Source: Omnitrophica WOR_2 bacterium RIFCSPLOWO2_12_FULL_46_30
GTDB taxonomy: Bacteria; Omnitrophota; Gorgyraeia; Gygaellales; UBA12090
Direction of reading: 5' to 3'
Length of the DNA: 8,437 bases
Assembly: GCA_001805845.1 (NCBI GenBank)
Contig: MHHA01000070.1
Span: 1-8,437, forward strand
Made by a program: the position numbers and the translations under genes. The notes below the pieces were generated by a model that had not been told where the DNA came from, searched no databases, and saw nothing but the letters and a program-made list of their open reading frames with translations. The number at the start of each line of letters is the position of its first letter. Positions within the stretch are counted from its first letter, which is position 1. Shown here piece by piece: positions 1 to 4,421 of this stretch.

Positions 1-34
1 CTCACCCCGGCCCGACATCTAAGGCGGGGCGAGG
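1..34 (-). terminator. GC-rich stem-loop downstream of spoVG (possible terminator or repeat fragment)
   Basis: Bases 1-9 and 25-33 form a 9-bp stem that is perfect on the minus-strand RNA apart from one G-U wobble, with a 15-base loop. It lies about 20 bases after the spoVG stop. No T-run is visible before the window ends, so a factor-independent terminator is only possible. It could equally be one copy of a dispersed GC-rich intergenic palindrome cut by the window edge. Confidence 0.35.
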
Positions 35-53
35 GCTAGGATCCGCTATTGTA

Positions 54-323
54 TTAAGCTTCCTCCTGGTACGCCGAAAGAATTATCTCGCTTATCTCCT
101 GGCGCTTTTCTTTGCTGGTCGGGAATGCCGCCTCATACCACTTGCCGTCTTTGCCGGGCGAGCTCGGCATACTCACAAACAGCCCTTTTTCGCCTTCCAC
201 CACCTTAAAACCTTTGACAATAAGGCTATCGCCTATGGACAAATCCACAAAGGCCTTGAGCTTACTGCCTTCTTTCCCGACTCTAAAGAGCCGGGCTACC
301 TGAATCTCGCTGCTTTCTATCAT
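54..323 (-). CDS. spoVG: SpoVG family RNA/DNA-binding regulatory protein
   Basis: An 89-residue protein matching the SpoVG family over its full length. Visible hallmarks are an N-terminal beta-rich segment (EIQVARLFRVGKEGSKLKAF), the block GLFVSMPSSPGKDGKWYEAAFPTS in two parts (GLFVSMPS, then the family's D-G-x-x-x-x-x-A-x-P pattern) and a C-terminal helix ending at a LSAYQEE-like tail. SpoVG proteins are small cytoplasmic nucleic-acid-binding regulators, known from sporulation and septation control in Bacillus but common in non-sporulating bacteria. The reading frame opens at a GTG at 332, but AGGAGG (337-332) sits 8 bases before the ATG at 323, so I take 323 as the start. The gene follows a zinc-finger membrane protein gene and has its own ECF-like promoter overlapping the end of that gene. 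Family assignment is firm. The role in this organism is unknown. Confidence 0.9.
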   Translation of the reverse strand: MIESSEIQVARLFRVGKEGSKLKAFVDLSIGDSLIVKGFKVVEGEKGLFVSMPSSPGKDGKWYEAAFPTSKEKRQEISEIILSAYQEEA

Positions 324-331
324 TCTAATCA

Positions 332-337
332 CCTCCT
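332..337 (-). promoter_or_regulatory. Strong Shine-Dalgarno of spoVG that decides the ATG start
   Basis: The minus strand reads AGGAGG here, 8 bases before the ATG at 323. It overlaps the upstream in-frame GTG at 332, which therefore cannot be the start served by this site. Confidence 0.7.
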
Positions 338-346
338 ACTATAGAT

Positions 347-373
347 GACGTAAGAAGTGACTATTTTCGTTCA
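347..373 (-). promoter_or_regulatory. Putative ECF-sigma-type promoter of spoVG
   Basis: On the minus strand TGAAC (373-369) is followed after exactly 18 bases by CGTC (350-347). This resembles ECF promoters, with a GAAC-type -35 and a CGTC-type -10. The -35 lies inside the last codons of the upstream anti-sigma-like gene. The same elements with the same spacing occur at 899-925. A conventional sigma-70 -10 at a suitable distance is not apparent. Inferred from pattern and duplication only. Confidence 0.5.
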
Positions 374-822
374 AATATTTTTCTTTCTTCCTTATCTTCA
401 GCGCCCCGATGGCTCAAACTGCGGAAAATCATTACCAAATTCCTGCTTCCTTCGCTGCTTAAGGCCCATTTTATTCCTAAGATCAGAGACAGAAAAAGAA
501 ATTGCAGGAAAAATCTTCGTATTACAAAAGAAAGGGCAAAGCTTATTCCGGTCAAGATGAGCCACTTTTGCATCCTCAGCCGCCTAAACCCTGACGGCTT
601 AGCTTGCCCTTCTCCATTAAGAACATTCCTGGTAACTACGAGTAAATCTAAACAAAAGGGACAGTCAGCCAGATGCTTCTCAATATCCTGGCGCATATTG
701 GAAGGCAAGGAACCTTCTAAGTATTTGGCTAATTTCAATTCCGCGGGGCACCCTATTGAGCGTTTTGCGCCGCCTGCGCTTTTCTTTAAACTCTTCTTAA
801 TCAACTCTTCTAAATTTTGCAT
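361..822 (-). CDS. Zinc-finger (zf-HC2-like) membrane protein, probable anti-sigma factor
   Basis: A 153-residue protein when started at the ATG at 822. Visible are an upstream Cys (residue 25), then a helix, then the H-x3-C-x2-C motif (H50, C54, C57; HLADCPFC) typical of the putative zinc-finger of anti-sigma factors. This is followed by a hydrophobic stretch at about residues 87-101, an Arg-Arg pair, and a second at about 104-121, then a charged tail. The likely arrangement is a cytoplasmic zinc-binding domain that captures a sigma factor and one or two membrane segments. The next gene upstream is an ECF-type sigma factor, the expected partner. Unusually, 215 bases and an ECF-like promoter separate the two. 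An in-frame ATG at 837 exists but lies inside a strong stem-loop. Neither start has a clear ribosome-binding site. Function is inferred from motif and neighbourhood. Confidence 0.7.
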   Translation of the reverse strand: MQNLEELIKKSLKKSAGGAKRSIGCPAELKLAKYLEGSLPSNMRQDIEKHLADCPFCLDLLVVTRNVLNGEGQAKPSGFRRLRMQKWLILTGISFALSFVIRRFFLQFLFLSLILGIKWALSSEGSRNLVMIFRSLSHRGAEDKEERKIFERK

Positions 823-831
823 ATTTAATGA

Positions 832-876
832 GCACATAACTTATGGAGCACAGAGTGCGACATAAGTTATAAGTGC
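832..876. repeat. Long nested palindrome before the anti-sigma-like gene
   Basis: ATAACTTATG (836-845) is a perfect inverted partner of CATAAGTTAT (861-870). Nested inside is GCAC (848-851) with GTGC (855-858) around a 3-base loop. Outside, GCAC (832-835) pairs with GTGC (873-876) across a 2-base bulge. The whole 45-base segment can fold into one hairpin in the 5' leader of the downstream gene and includes the alternative start at 837. It may be a regulatory leader structure, a protein-binding site or a small mobile palindrome. Confidence 0.7.
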
Positions 877-898
877 GAATTAATCCTCTACTATATAA

Positions 899-925
899 GA
901 CGTAAAAATGAGCTGCTTTCGTTCA
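899..925 (-). promoter_or_regulatory. Putative ECF-sigma-type promoter of the anti-sigma-like gene
   Basis: On the minus strand TGAAC (925-921) and CGTC (902-899) are separated by 18 bases, the same elements and spacing as the segment upstream of spoVG. Over the 37 bases from GAACG to TAGTAG the two copies agree at 28 positions, and the AT-rich upstream flank is also shared. It lies 77 bases ahead of the chosen ATG of the zinc-finger protein gene, leaving a leader that contains the 832-876 palindrome. Confidence 0.5.
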
Positions 926-974
926 AAATTTTTCGCCGCGTTCAGGCGACAAGCCTTGCGGCGGATAAACAGCT
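911..974. repeat. REP-like structured intergenic element
   Basis: Nested inverted pairs are AGCTG/CAGCT at the ends (911-915, 970-974), CGCCGC/GCGGCG (934-939, 958-963) and AGGC/GCCT (944-947, 953-956) around a 5-base loop. The GC-rich core contrasts with AT-rich flanks. This is the look of a small palindromic intergenic repeat. The ECF-like -35 element falls in its left arm. A genome-wide copy count is not visible from here. Confidence 0.5.
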
Positions 975-981
975 TATTCTT

Positions 982-1022
982 CAAGAAAATCGCTTCGCGA
1001 TAACTTCAATGCGATTTTCTTG
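982..1022 (-). terminator. Stem-loop after the sigma factor gene
   Basis: A perfect 12-bp inverted repeat, CAAGAAAATCGC (982-993) with GCGATTTTCTTG (1011-1022), has a 17-base loop and lies 15 bases after the sigma factor stop. There is a TTTTCTT tract within the descending arm on the minus strand but no clean T-run after it, so termination is plausible rather than clear. Confidence 0.4.
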
Positions 1023-1037
1023 ACCTGGTATACTTTC

Positions 1038-1643
1038 CTATTCTTCAAGAGAAAATCCGCGCTTTTTCAGCAACTCTCTTAATTTCAGAAGCGAACGCCT
1101 GATAATGGTTGATACGGTATTGGGCGGTATCTTTATAAGGCCGGCAATCTCTTTGTGGCTTAAGTTATGCAGGAGGCTTAATTTCAAAATCAGCTTAGCT
1201 CTCGGCTCCAAAGCATTGAGCGCGCTATCTAACGTATCCCGCAATTCTTTATCTAAAGTTTCCCTTGCCGGATGCGAATTGGAAACGAGCGTTTCAGTTA
1301 AATCAAATTCATTTCCTTCTTCTGTGCTAACGCAGGGGCCCTGGCGCAAGAGGTCCTTATGTTTGCGGATATAATCAATCGCGGCATTCTGCGCCACAAT
1401 CGCCAGCCAGCCGGTAATTTTATCTTCATCCCTGACCGACTGCAGCTTGTCCTCTTCCCAGATGCCTAAGAGAATATCCTGAGTGATATCTTTTATATCT
1501 TCAACAGTGTGAGGGAAATTATGGCGGCCTAATCTTGCGCGGACGGAATTTTCCACCAGCGGCTTAAACCTTAAGACGAATTCGCTCCAGCTAGAGGTAT
1601 CTTTGTTTAAACACCTATTGACTAATTCTTTTAAGGTAAGCAC
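1038..1643 (-). CDS. RNA polymerase sigma factor, ECF-type (sigma-70 regions 2 and 4)
   Basis: 201 residues. Region 2 spans about residues 20-97, with the core-binding stretch (DITQDILLGIW) and the -10 recognition stretch (WLAIVAQNAAIDYIRKHK). A linker follows, then region 4 at about 138-193, a helix-turn-helix with the pattern LSHKEIAGLIKIPPNTVSTII. The absence of regions 1 and 3 and the short length place it with ECF/group IV sigma factors, which direct RNA polymerase to a small set of promoters and are usually held by a membrane anti-sigma factor. The only possible start is the GTG at 1643, because an in-frame stop lies four codons upstream. It has no clear ribosome-binding site and sits 29 bases inside the end of aroC, so translation is probably coupled to aroC. 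The likely anti-sigma partner lies downstream at 361-822. Confidence 0.88.
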   Translation of the reverse strand: MLTLKELVNRCLNKDTSSWSEFVLRFKPLVENSVRARLGRHNFPHTVEDIKDITQDILLGIWEEDKLQSVRDEDKITGWLAIVAQNAAIDYIRKHKDLLRQGPCVSTEEGNEFDLTETLVSNSHPARETLDKELRDTLDSALNALEPRAKLILKLSLLHNLSHKEIAGLIKIPPNTVSTIIRRSLLKLRELLKKRGFSLEE

Positions 1644-2658
1644 TGAATGACTGTTTTATGTCTTTTAAACAATCTGCGCCGAATTTTTCTAAGAGGGCGT
1701 TGGCGATTTCAAAAGCAGCCACAGCCTCAGCCACCACGCCTGCGGCCTCAACCGCGCAGATATCCGCCCGCTGGATAGAAGCGCAAACGGCCTTCTTAGT
1801 TCTGATATCTACAGAAGGTAAAGGCCTGCCTAAGGTGGCGATGGGTTTCATACAGCAGCGTATCAGGATATCCTCGCCGTTAGAAATCCCGCCTTCAATG
1901 CCTCCGGCATTATTGCTCTTACGATAATAACCCCTGTCTTTGGAAAAATAAATCGCATCGTGCGCGCGGGAGCCGAACTTATCCGCATAGCCAAAACCCA
2001 GGCCAAACTCAACGGCCTTTATTCCCGGGATAGACATCACCGCCTGGGCAAGCCGGGCATTCAGCCGCCTGTCCGGCTGAACATAACTGCCTAAGCCCGC
2101 CGGCACTCCCTGGGCAACCACTGCAAATATTCCACCTAAGGTATCCTTCTCGCCTATCGCCTGATCAATGATTTTCTGCATCGCGCTAAGCGTGGTTTTT
2201 CCGCCAATATTCAAAACTTTAGACCTAACCGTAATATCAAATTCGGCAAGCAGTATTTTGCACACCGCTCCCATTGCCACCCTTATCGCGGTCTCTCTCG
2301 CCGAAGCCCTTTCCAGGACATCTCTGGCATCGTCAAGGCCGTATTTGAGGACTCCGGTCAAATCCGCATGGCCTGGCCGGGGATTAGTAACCTGCGCTTG
2401 CGCATCAATGCTAAAATCCTTATTCTCAATCAAAAGGCCCAGCGGGCTTCCGATAGTGATATTCTTATGTAAACCGGAAATTATCTCAACCTTGTCTTTC
2501 TCTAACTGCATCCGCGGGCCGCGGCCGTATCCGCACTGCCGGCGGGCTAATTCCGCGTCAATCTTTTCCTTCTGCACCCTTAAGCCGCCGGGCAGGCCTT
2601 CCAAAATTGCCAGCAATGCCTTGCCATGCGATTCTCCCGCGGTTAAATAACGTAACAT
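1615..2658 (-). CDS. aroC: Chorismate synthase
   Basis: 347 residues, close to the usual bacterial length. It catalyses the last shikimate-pathway step, converting 5-enolpyruvylshikimate-3-phosphate to chorismate with reduced FMN in the cytoplasm. Visible family landmarks are GESHG at 8-12, RRQCGYGRGPRM at 39-50, RPGHADLTG at 94-102, DVLERASARETAIRVAMGA at 113-131, and GGISNG at 256-261 followed by KPIATLGRPLPSVD at 271-284. The conserved histidines H11 and H97 are present. A good Shine-Dalgarno AGGAG lies 7 bases before the ATG. The gene appears intact and overlaps the following sigma factor gene by 29 bases. No other aromatic-pathway gene is in the window, so its company here is regulatory rather than biosynthetic. 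Confidence 0.97.
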   Translation of the reverse strand: MLRYLTAGESHGKALLAILEGLPGGLRVQKEKIDAELARRQCGYGRGPRMQLEKDKVEIISGLHKNITIGSPLGLLIENKDFSIDAQAQVTNPRPGHADLTGVLKYGLDDARDVLERASARETAIRVAMGAVCKILLAEFDITVRSKVLNIGGKTTLSAMQKIIDQAIGEKDTLGGIFAVVAQGVPAGLGSYVQPDRRLNARLAQAVMSIPGIKAVEFGLGFGYADKFGSRAHDAIYFSKDRGYYRKSNNAGGIEGGISNGEDILIRCCMKPIATLGRPLPSVDIRTKKAVCASIQRADICAVEAAGVVAEAVAAFEIANALLEKFGADCLKDIKQSFSAYLKRISQ

Positions 2659-2668
2659 ATTACATCTC

Positions 2669-2673
2669 CTGTG
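2669..2673 (-). promoter_or_regulatory. Shine-Dalgarno site of aroC
   Basis: AGGAG lies on the minus strand just upstream of the aroC ATG at 2658. A TTGACA hexamer at 2688-2683 lies so close that any matching -10 would fall at the start codon, so I do not call a promoter from it. Confidence 0.5.
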
Positions 2674-2716
2674 TTAAAAAAGTGTCAAGTTAAATCACTC
2701 TGACTACTTTTCATCC

Positions 2717-2739
2717 GGCCTTAACAAATTCTTAAAGCC
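2717..2739 (-). terminator. Stem-loop between the XRE gene and aroC
   Basis: GGCCTTAA (2717-2724) and TTAAAGCC (2732-2739) give an 8-bp stem, with one G-U pair on the minus-strand RNA, and a 7-base loop. It lies 36 bases after the XRE gene stop. There is no T-tract on either side, so termination is only possible. The spacer 2659-2774 shows no convincing promoter for aroC. Confidence 0.3.
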
Positions 2740-2774
2740 AGAAACTTAATTAAGATTATAAACAAACACTGCCT

Positions 2775-3197
2775 TTAAACAGGAATTAAATCCAATTCTA
2801 TCTCTGCATTAAGACCAGCTGCTATTTTTTTTAACTGACCAAGGGTGTATCCTTGATAATCCTCTCGTTCCAGACGTGATACATCAGCCTGCTTACACCC
2901 TATCCGACTGGCAAGTTTTGCCTGAGTAAACCCTCTTGCCAGCCTTAACCGGACAATCTGCCGGCTTATTTCGTCAAAATTGCGGATTTTAAGAACCTTT
3001 GGTAAGGAAGACTCTCTCATCTTCTCATATTCTCCTATCTCGGCCTTCAATTGAGCGATATGTTCTATATATCCCTGGCTAAGCAGCGACACCTTCTTCT
3101 TATCAGAAGAATATTCTTTTCGTATTGCTTTCAGGTCTTGCTCAAGCTCACGCAGTTTTCCTTTTGTATATTCATATTGACGATCACTCTTTATCAT
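2775..3197 (-). CDS. XRE-family helix-turn-helix regulator with N-terminal coiled coil (antitoxin-like)
   Basis: 140 residues. The first ~60 are charged and heptad-like (KLRELEQDLKAIRKEY, then AQLKAEIGEYEKM), suggesting a coiled coil. Residues ~79-133 form an XRE/Cro-C1 helix-turn-helix with the core pattern TQAKLASRIGCKQADVSRLE, followed by the YTLGQLKKIAAGLNAE pattern common in antitoxin-type regulators. The start overlaps the stop of the upstream nucleotidyltransferase-like gene by 4 bases (ATGA), so the two are translationally coupled. It probably binds the inverted repeat over the shared promoter at 3634-3649 and represses the pair. The coiled coil could provide dimerisation or contact with the partner. 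The DNA-binding role is well supported. The antitoxin role is inferred from gene order. Confidence 0.8.
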   Translation of the reverse strand: MIKSDRQYEYTKGKLRELEQDLKAIRKEYSSDKKKVSLLSQGYIEHIAQLKAEIGEYEKMRESSLPKVLKIRNFDEISRQIVRLRLARGFTQAKLASRIGCKQADVSRLEREDYQGYTLGQLKKIAAGLNAEIELDLIPV

Positions 3198-3613
3198 AAT
3201 ACCACCTCCACTAACCCTTTGGGTTTTTGGTCCCGGTCATGTCCAAAGAAATCAACCAACCTATGATACCGGCTGACATCCTTTTCTGTGAATATAAAAA
3301 GATGCGCGCCAAATAACTCTTTAGCTGCCCGCAGCTTTTCCGCCTCAGGAGAACCGAAATCAAAATCCATTTGGACAATAAGTATGCAATCAAAATCTTT
3401 TGGTGATTCCCCGGAAGCGACAAAGCTGCCATTTAATAAGAATATTTTTATGCTTTTCTTGTGCTTGCGTAATAATCGCGCTAAAGATTGTAACCCTTCA
3501 AATAATTCTTTACGATCCAAGGAGTTGCTGCCAAATCTTTCCTTGATCTCGTTTAGCGCGGCTTTATGTATACCCTTAGGCAGATATCCATCCGCATTGG
3601 ATCGAGGTATCAC
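3194..3613 (-). CDS. DUF6932-like nucleotidyltransferase-fold protein, partner of the XRE regulator
   Basis: 139 residues. The N-terminus (GYLPKGIHKAALNEIKERFG, 9-28) matches the opening I associate with DUF6932 proteins (LPxGIH...RFG). The middle has the nucleotidyltransferase signature, a GS pair (NGSFVASGE, 61-69) followed by a D-x-D (D73, D75 in PKDFDCIL), as in minimal nucleotidyltransferases. It starts with GTG at 3613 behind AGGAG and ends in a 4-base overlap with the XRE gene. The compact two-gene unit with its own promoter and operator resembles toxin-antitoxin or phage-defence modules built on nucleotidyltransferase folds. Substrate and activity are unknown. The family name is from memory of the motif. 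The fold is moderately supported by the GS...DxD motif, and a third acidic residue is not assigned. Confidence 0.65.
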   Translation of the reverse strand: MIPRSNADGYLPKGIHKAALNEIKERFGSNSLDRKELFEGLQSLARLLRKHKKSIKIFLLNGSFVASGESPKDFDCILIVQMDFDFGSPEAEKLRAAKELFGAHLFIFTEKDVSRYHRLVDFFGHDRDQKPKGLVEVVL

Positions 3614-3618
3614 CTTGT

Positions 3619-3623
3619 CTCCT
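3619..3623 (-). promoter_or_regulatory. Shine-Dalgarno site that supports the GTG start of the nucleotidyltransferase-like gene
   Basis: AGGAG on the minus strand lies 5 bases before the GTG at 3613. No ATG in this frame is placed better. Confidence 0.6.
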
Positions 3624-3630
3624 ATTAACT

Positions 3631-3659
3631 AATATACCATATTTGGTATGTAAAGTCAA
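3631..3659 (-). promoter_or_regulatory. Sigma-70 promoter of the nucleotidyltransferase/XRE pair
   Basis: On the minus strand TTGACT (3659-3654) is followed after exactly 17 bases by TATATT (3636-3631), a near-consensus -35/-10 pair. The Shine-Dalgarno site follows at 3623-3619 and the GTG at 3613, so the leader is very short. An operator-like inverted repeat overlaps the spacer and the -10. Confidence 0.75.
3634..3649. promoter_or_regulatory. Operator-like inverted repeat over the module promoter
   Basis: ATACCA (3634-3639) and TGGTAT (3644-3649) are perfect inverted copies separated by 4 bases, the size and form of an XRE dimer site. It covers the downstream half of the promoter spacer and part of the -10, so binding would block RNA polymerase. 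The XRE protein encoded by the second gene is the obvious candidate ligand. Confidence 0.65.
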
Positions 3660-3689
3660 GCGGAATTTTCTATGCCTTAGCTTTAGTCT

Positions 3690-3974
3690 TTAATACTTGG
3701 GAAAATAATCAGCGAGATTTTTGCCGTTGTAATAAACATCAGCGACCAACCGTCCCCACTCATCTATAGTTTTAGCAGTTTTTACATCTACCGTTTTGCC
3801 TAAGATAAGATTTTCTAGTTTTTGTTTTGTTTGCTCGTACCCCGGTTCTCCTTTTTCAGGTGTATCGTATCCTGTAGGACGAACAGTATCGCCCGTCTTT
3901 TCGTCCCATTTCCACCCATTCTTAACCTTAAAAGTATCTCCATCAACGATCTCACTTACAATAAAATCATCCAT
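3690..3974 (-). CDS. Small staphylococcal-nuclease-like (SNase/thermonuclease domain) protein
   Basis: 94 residues. The SNase core is recognisable: IVDGDTFKV at 9-17, R32 in TVRPTGYDTPE, D37 and E40 in the same stretch, and EWGRLVADVY at 72-81 with R75. By comparison with staphylococcal nuclease, D13, R32, D37, E40 and R75 correspond to the calcium-binding and catalytic D21, R35, D40, E43 and R87, so the active site looks complete. It is shorter than the classical mature enzyme (about 149 residues), ends soon after the last core strand, and has no visible signal peptide, so it may be cytoplasmic. A purine-rich AGGGG-type ribosome site precedes the ATG. It lies in the accessory stretch between a broken SIR2-like gene and the nucleotidyltransferase/XRE pair. 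Confidence 0.8.
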   Translation of the reverse strand: MDDFIVSEIVDGDTFKVKNGWKWDEKTGDTVRPTGYDTPEKGEPGYEQTKQKLENLILGKTVDVKTAKTIDEWGRLVADVYYNGKNLADYFPKY

Positions 3975-4157
3975 TTCGTTTCCCCTTTTCCCTCTGAACG
4001 TCGCAAAAGTTCAAAAATCCGCCTTATTTTCCTCTTGTTTTACGCTCGTTTCCTTACTATACTGCCGCCGGATGAATTTGAAGCGGAGCTTTTTGAGAAA
4101 GAACAAAAACTCGGCCCCTGTCAATTTAGTCTAACCTAAGATTACAGACAGAAGGGT
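3975..4157. other. Spacer upstream of the SNase-like gene
   Basis: No convincing gene. A 37-codon TTG-started minus-strand frame (4011-4124) is open, but it has no ribosome-binding site and no family match I recognise. The TTGACA hexamer formed by that TTG (4124-4119) lacks a suitable -10. The stretch may be leftover sequence from earlier insertions and deletions in the island. Confidence 0.4.
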
Positions 4158-4271
4158 TCACCCCAAAATATCCATAATAAAATTATTATAATGTTCAGGA
4201 TGAGAAACCCCCATGTTCGTGTTCATATATATGTTTTTGAGAATATCTTTCCTTTTTAAAATATTCACGCG

Positions 4272-4421
4272 TGTCCAAATTAGAGCGTGATTATCGACGA
4301 AAAAGGCGTTTCGAGATTCTAATTCGCAAACTGTCATTGCGAGGGAGCGAAGCGACCGAAGCAATCTCAAAAACTGGATTGCTTCGCCCCTTCGGGGCTC
4401 GCAATGACGGTAATTTGGACA
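4272..4421. repeat. 11-bp inverted repeat bracketing the palindromic element
   Basis: TGTCCAAATTA (4272-4282) and TAATTTGGACA (4411-4421) are perfect inverted copies. The right copy abuts the 80-bp element, while the left copy is 48 bases away from it. Either the two copies mark the ends of a larger 150-bp element, or one is a coincidental or recombined copy of host sequence. Confidence 0.5.
4331..4410. mobile_element. Palindromic MITE-like repeat element
   Basis: About 80 bp with terminal inverted repeats GTCATTGCGAG (4333-4343) and CTCGCAATGAC (4398-4408), inner inverted pair CGAAGCAATC (4357-4366) with GATTGCTTCG (4377-4386), and a GCCCC/GGGGC mini-hairpin (4386-4398). Repeats with this GTCATTGCGAG...GAAGCAATC wording are dispersed in many bacterial genomes as non-autonomous palindromic elements. 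It has no coding capacity and sits inside the SIR2-like gene. No obvious target-site duplication is seen. Confidence 0.8.

Noticed and set aside
825..863. 12-codon leader peptide frame (ATG at 863, minus strand) ahead of the anti-sigma-like gene
   Set aside because: The only AGAGGA-like ribosome site is about 20 bases away, and the frame lies entirely within the palindrome, so it is likely accidental.
836..870. Resemblance of the ATAACTTATG/CATAAGTTAT arms to loxP-like recombinase sites
   Set aside because: The 15-base spacer is too long for a usual tyrosine-recombinase core, the match to loxP arms covers only seven bases, and the only recombinase remnant is 4 kb away.
882..1000. Open minus-strand frame through the spacer ending in FERK...IVED
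   Set aside because: It has no ATG or GTG start or ribosome site, and it runs through a palindromic repeat. I treat it as non-coding, although the likeness to the end of the anti-sigma-like gene is noted under the promoter finding.
2683..2688. TTGACA as a -35 promoter element for aroC
   Set aside because: A -10 at normal spacing would fall within the Shine-Dalgarno site and start codon of aroC, and no good -10 is present there.
4011..4124. 37-codon TTG-started ORF upstream of the SNase-like gene
   Set aside because: It has no ribosome site, no recognisable family and biased residue content. It could be a remnant but is not supportable as a gene.
3796..4139. Plus-strand frames opposite the SNase-like gene and its spacer
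   Set aside because: They have low-complexity, hydrophobic composition without family motifs or ribosome sites, and they overlap a clear minus-strand gene with intact catalytic residues.
4291..4410. C-terminal 40 residues of the SIR2-like reading frame as a genuine protein domain
   Set aside because: Most of them are translation of the palindromic repeat, followed by out-of-frame reading of the gene tail.
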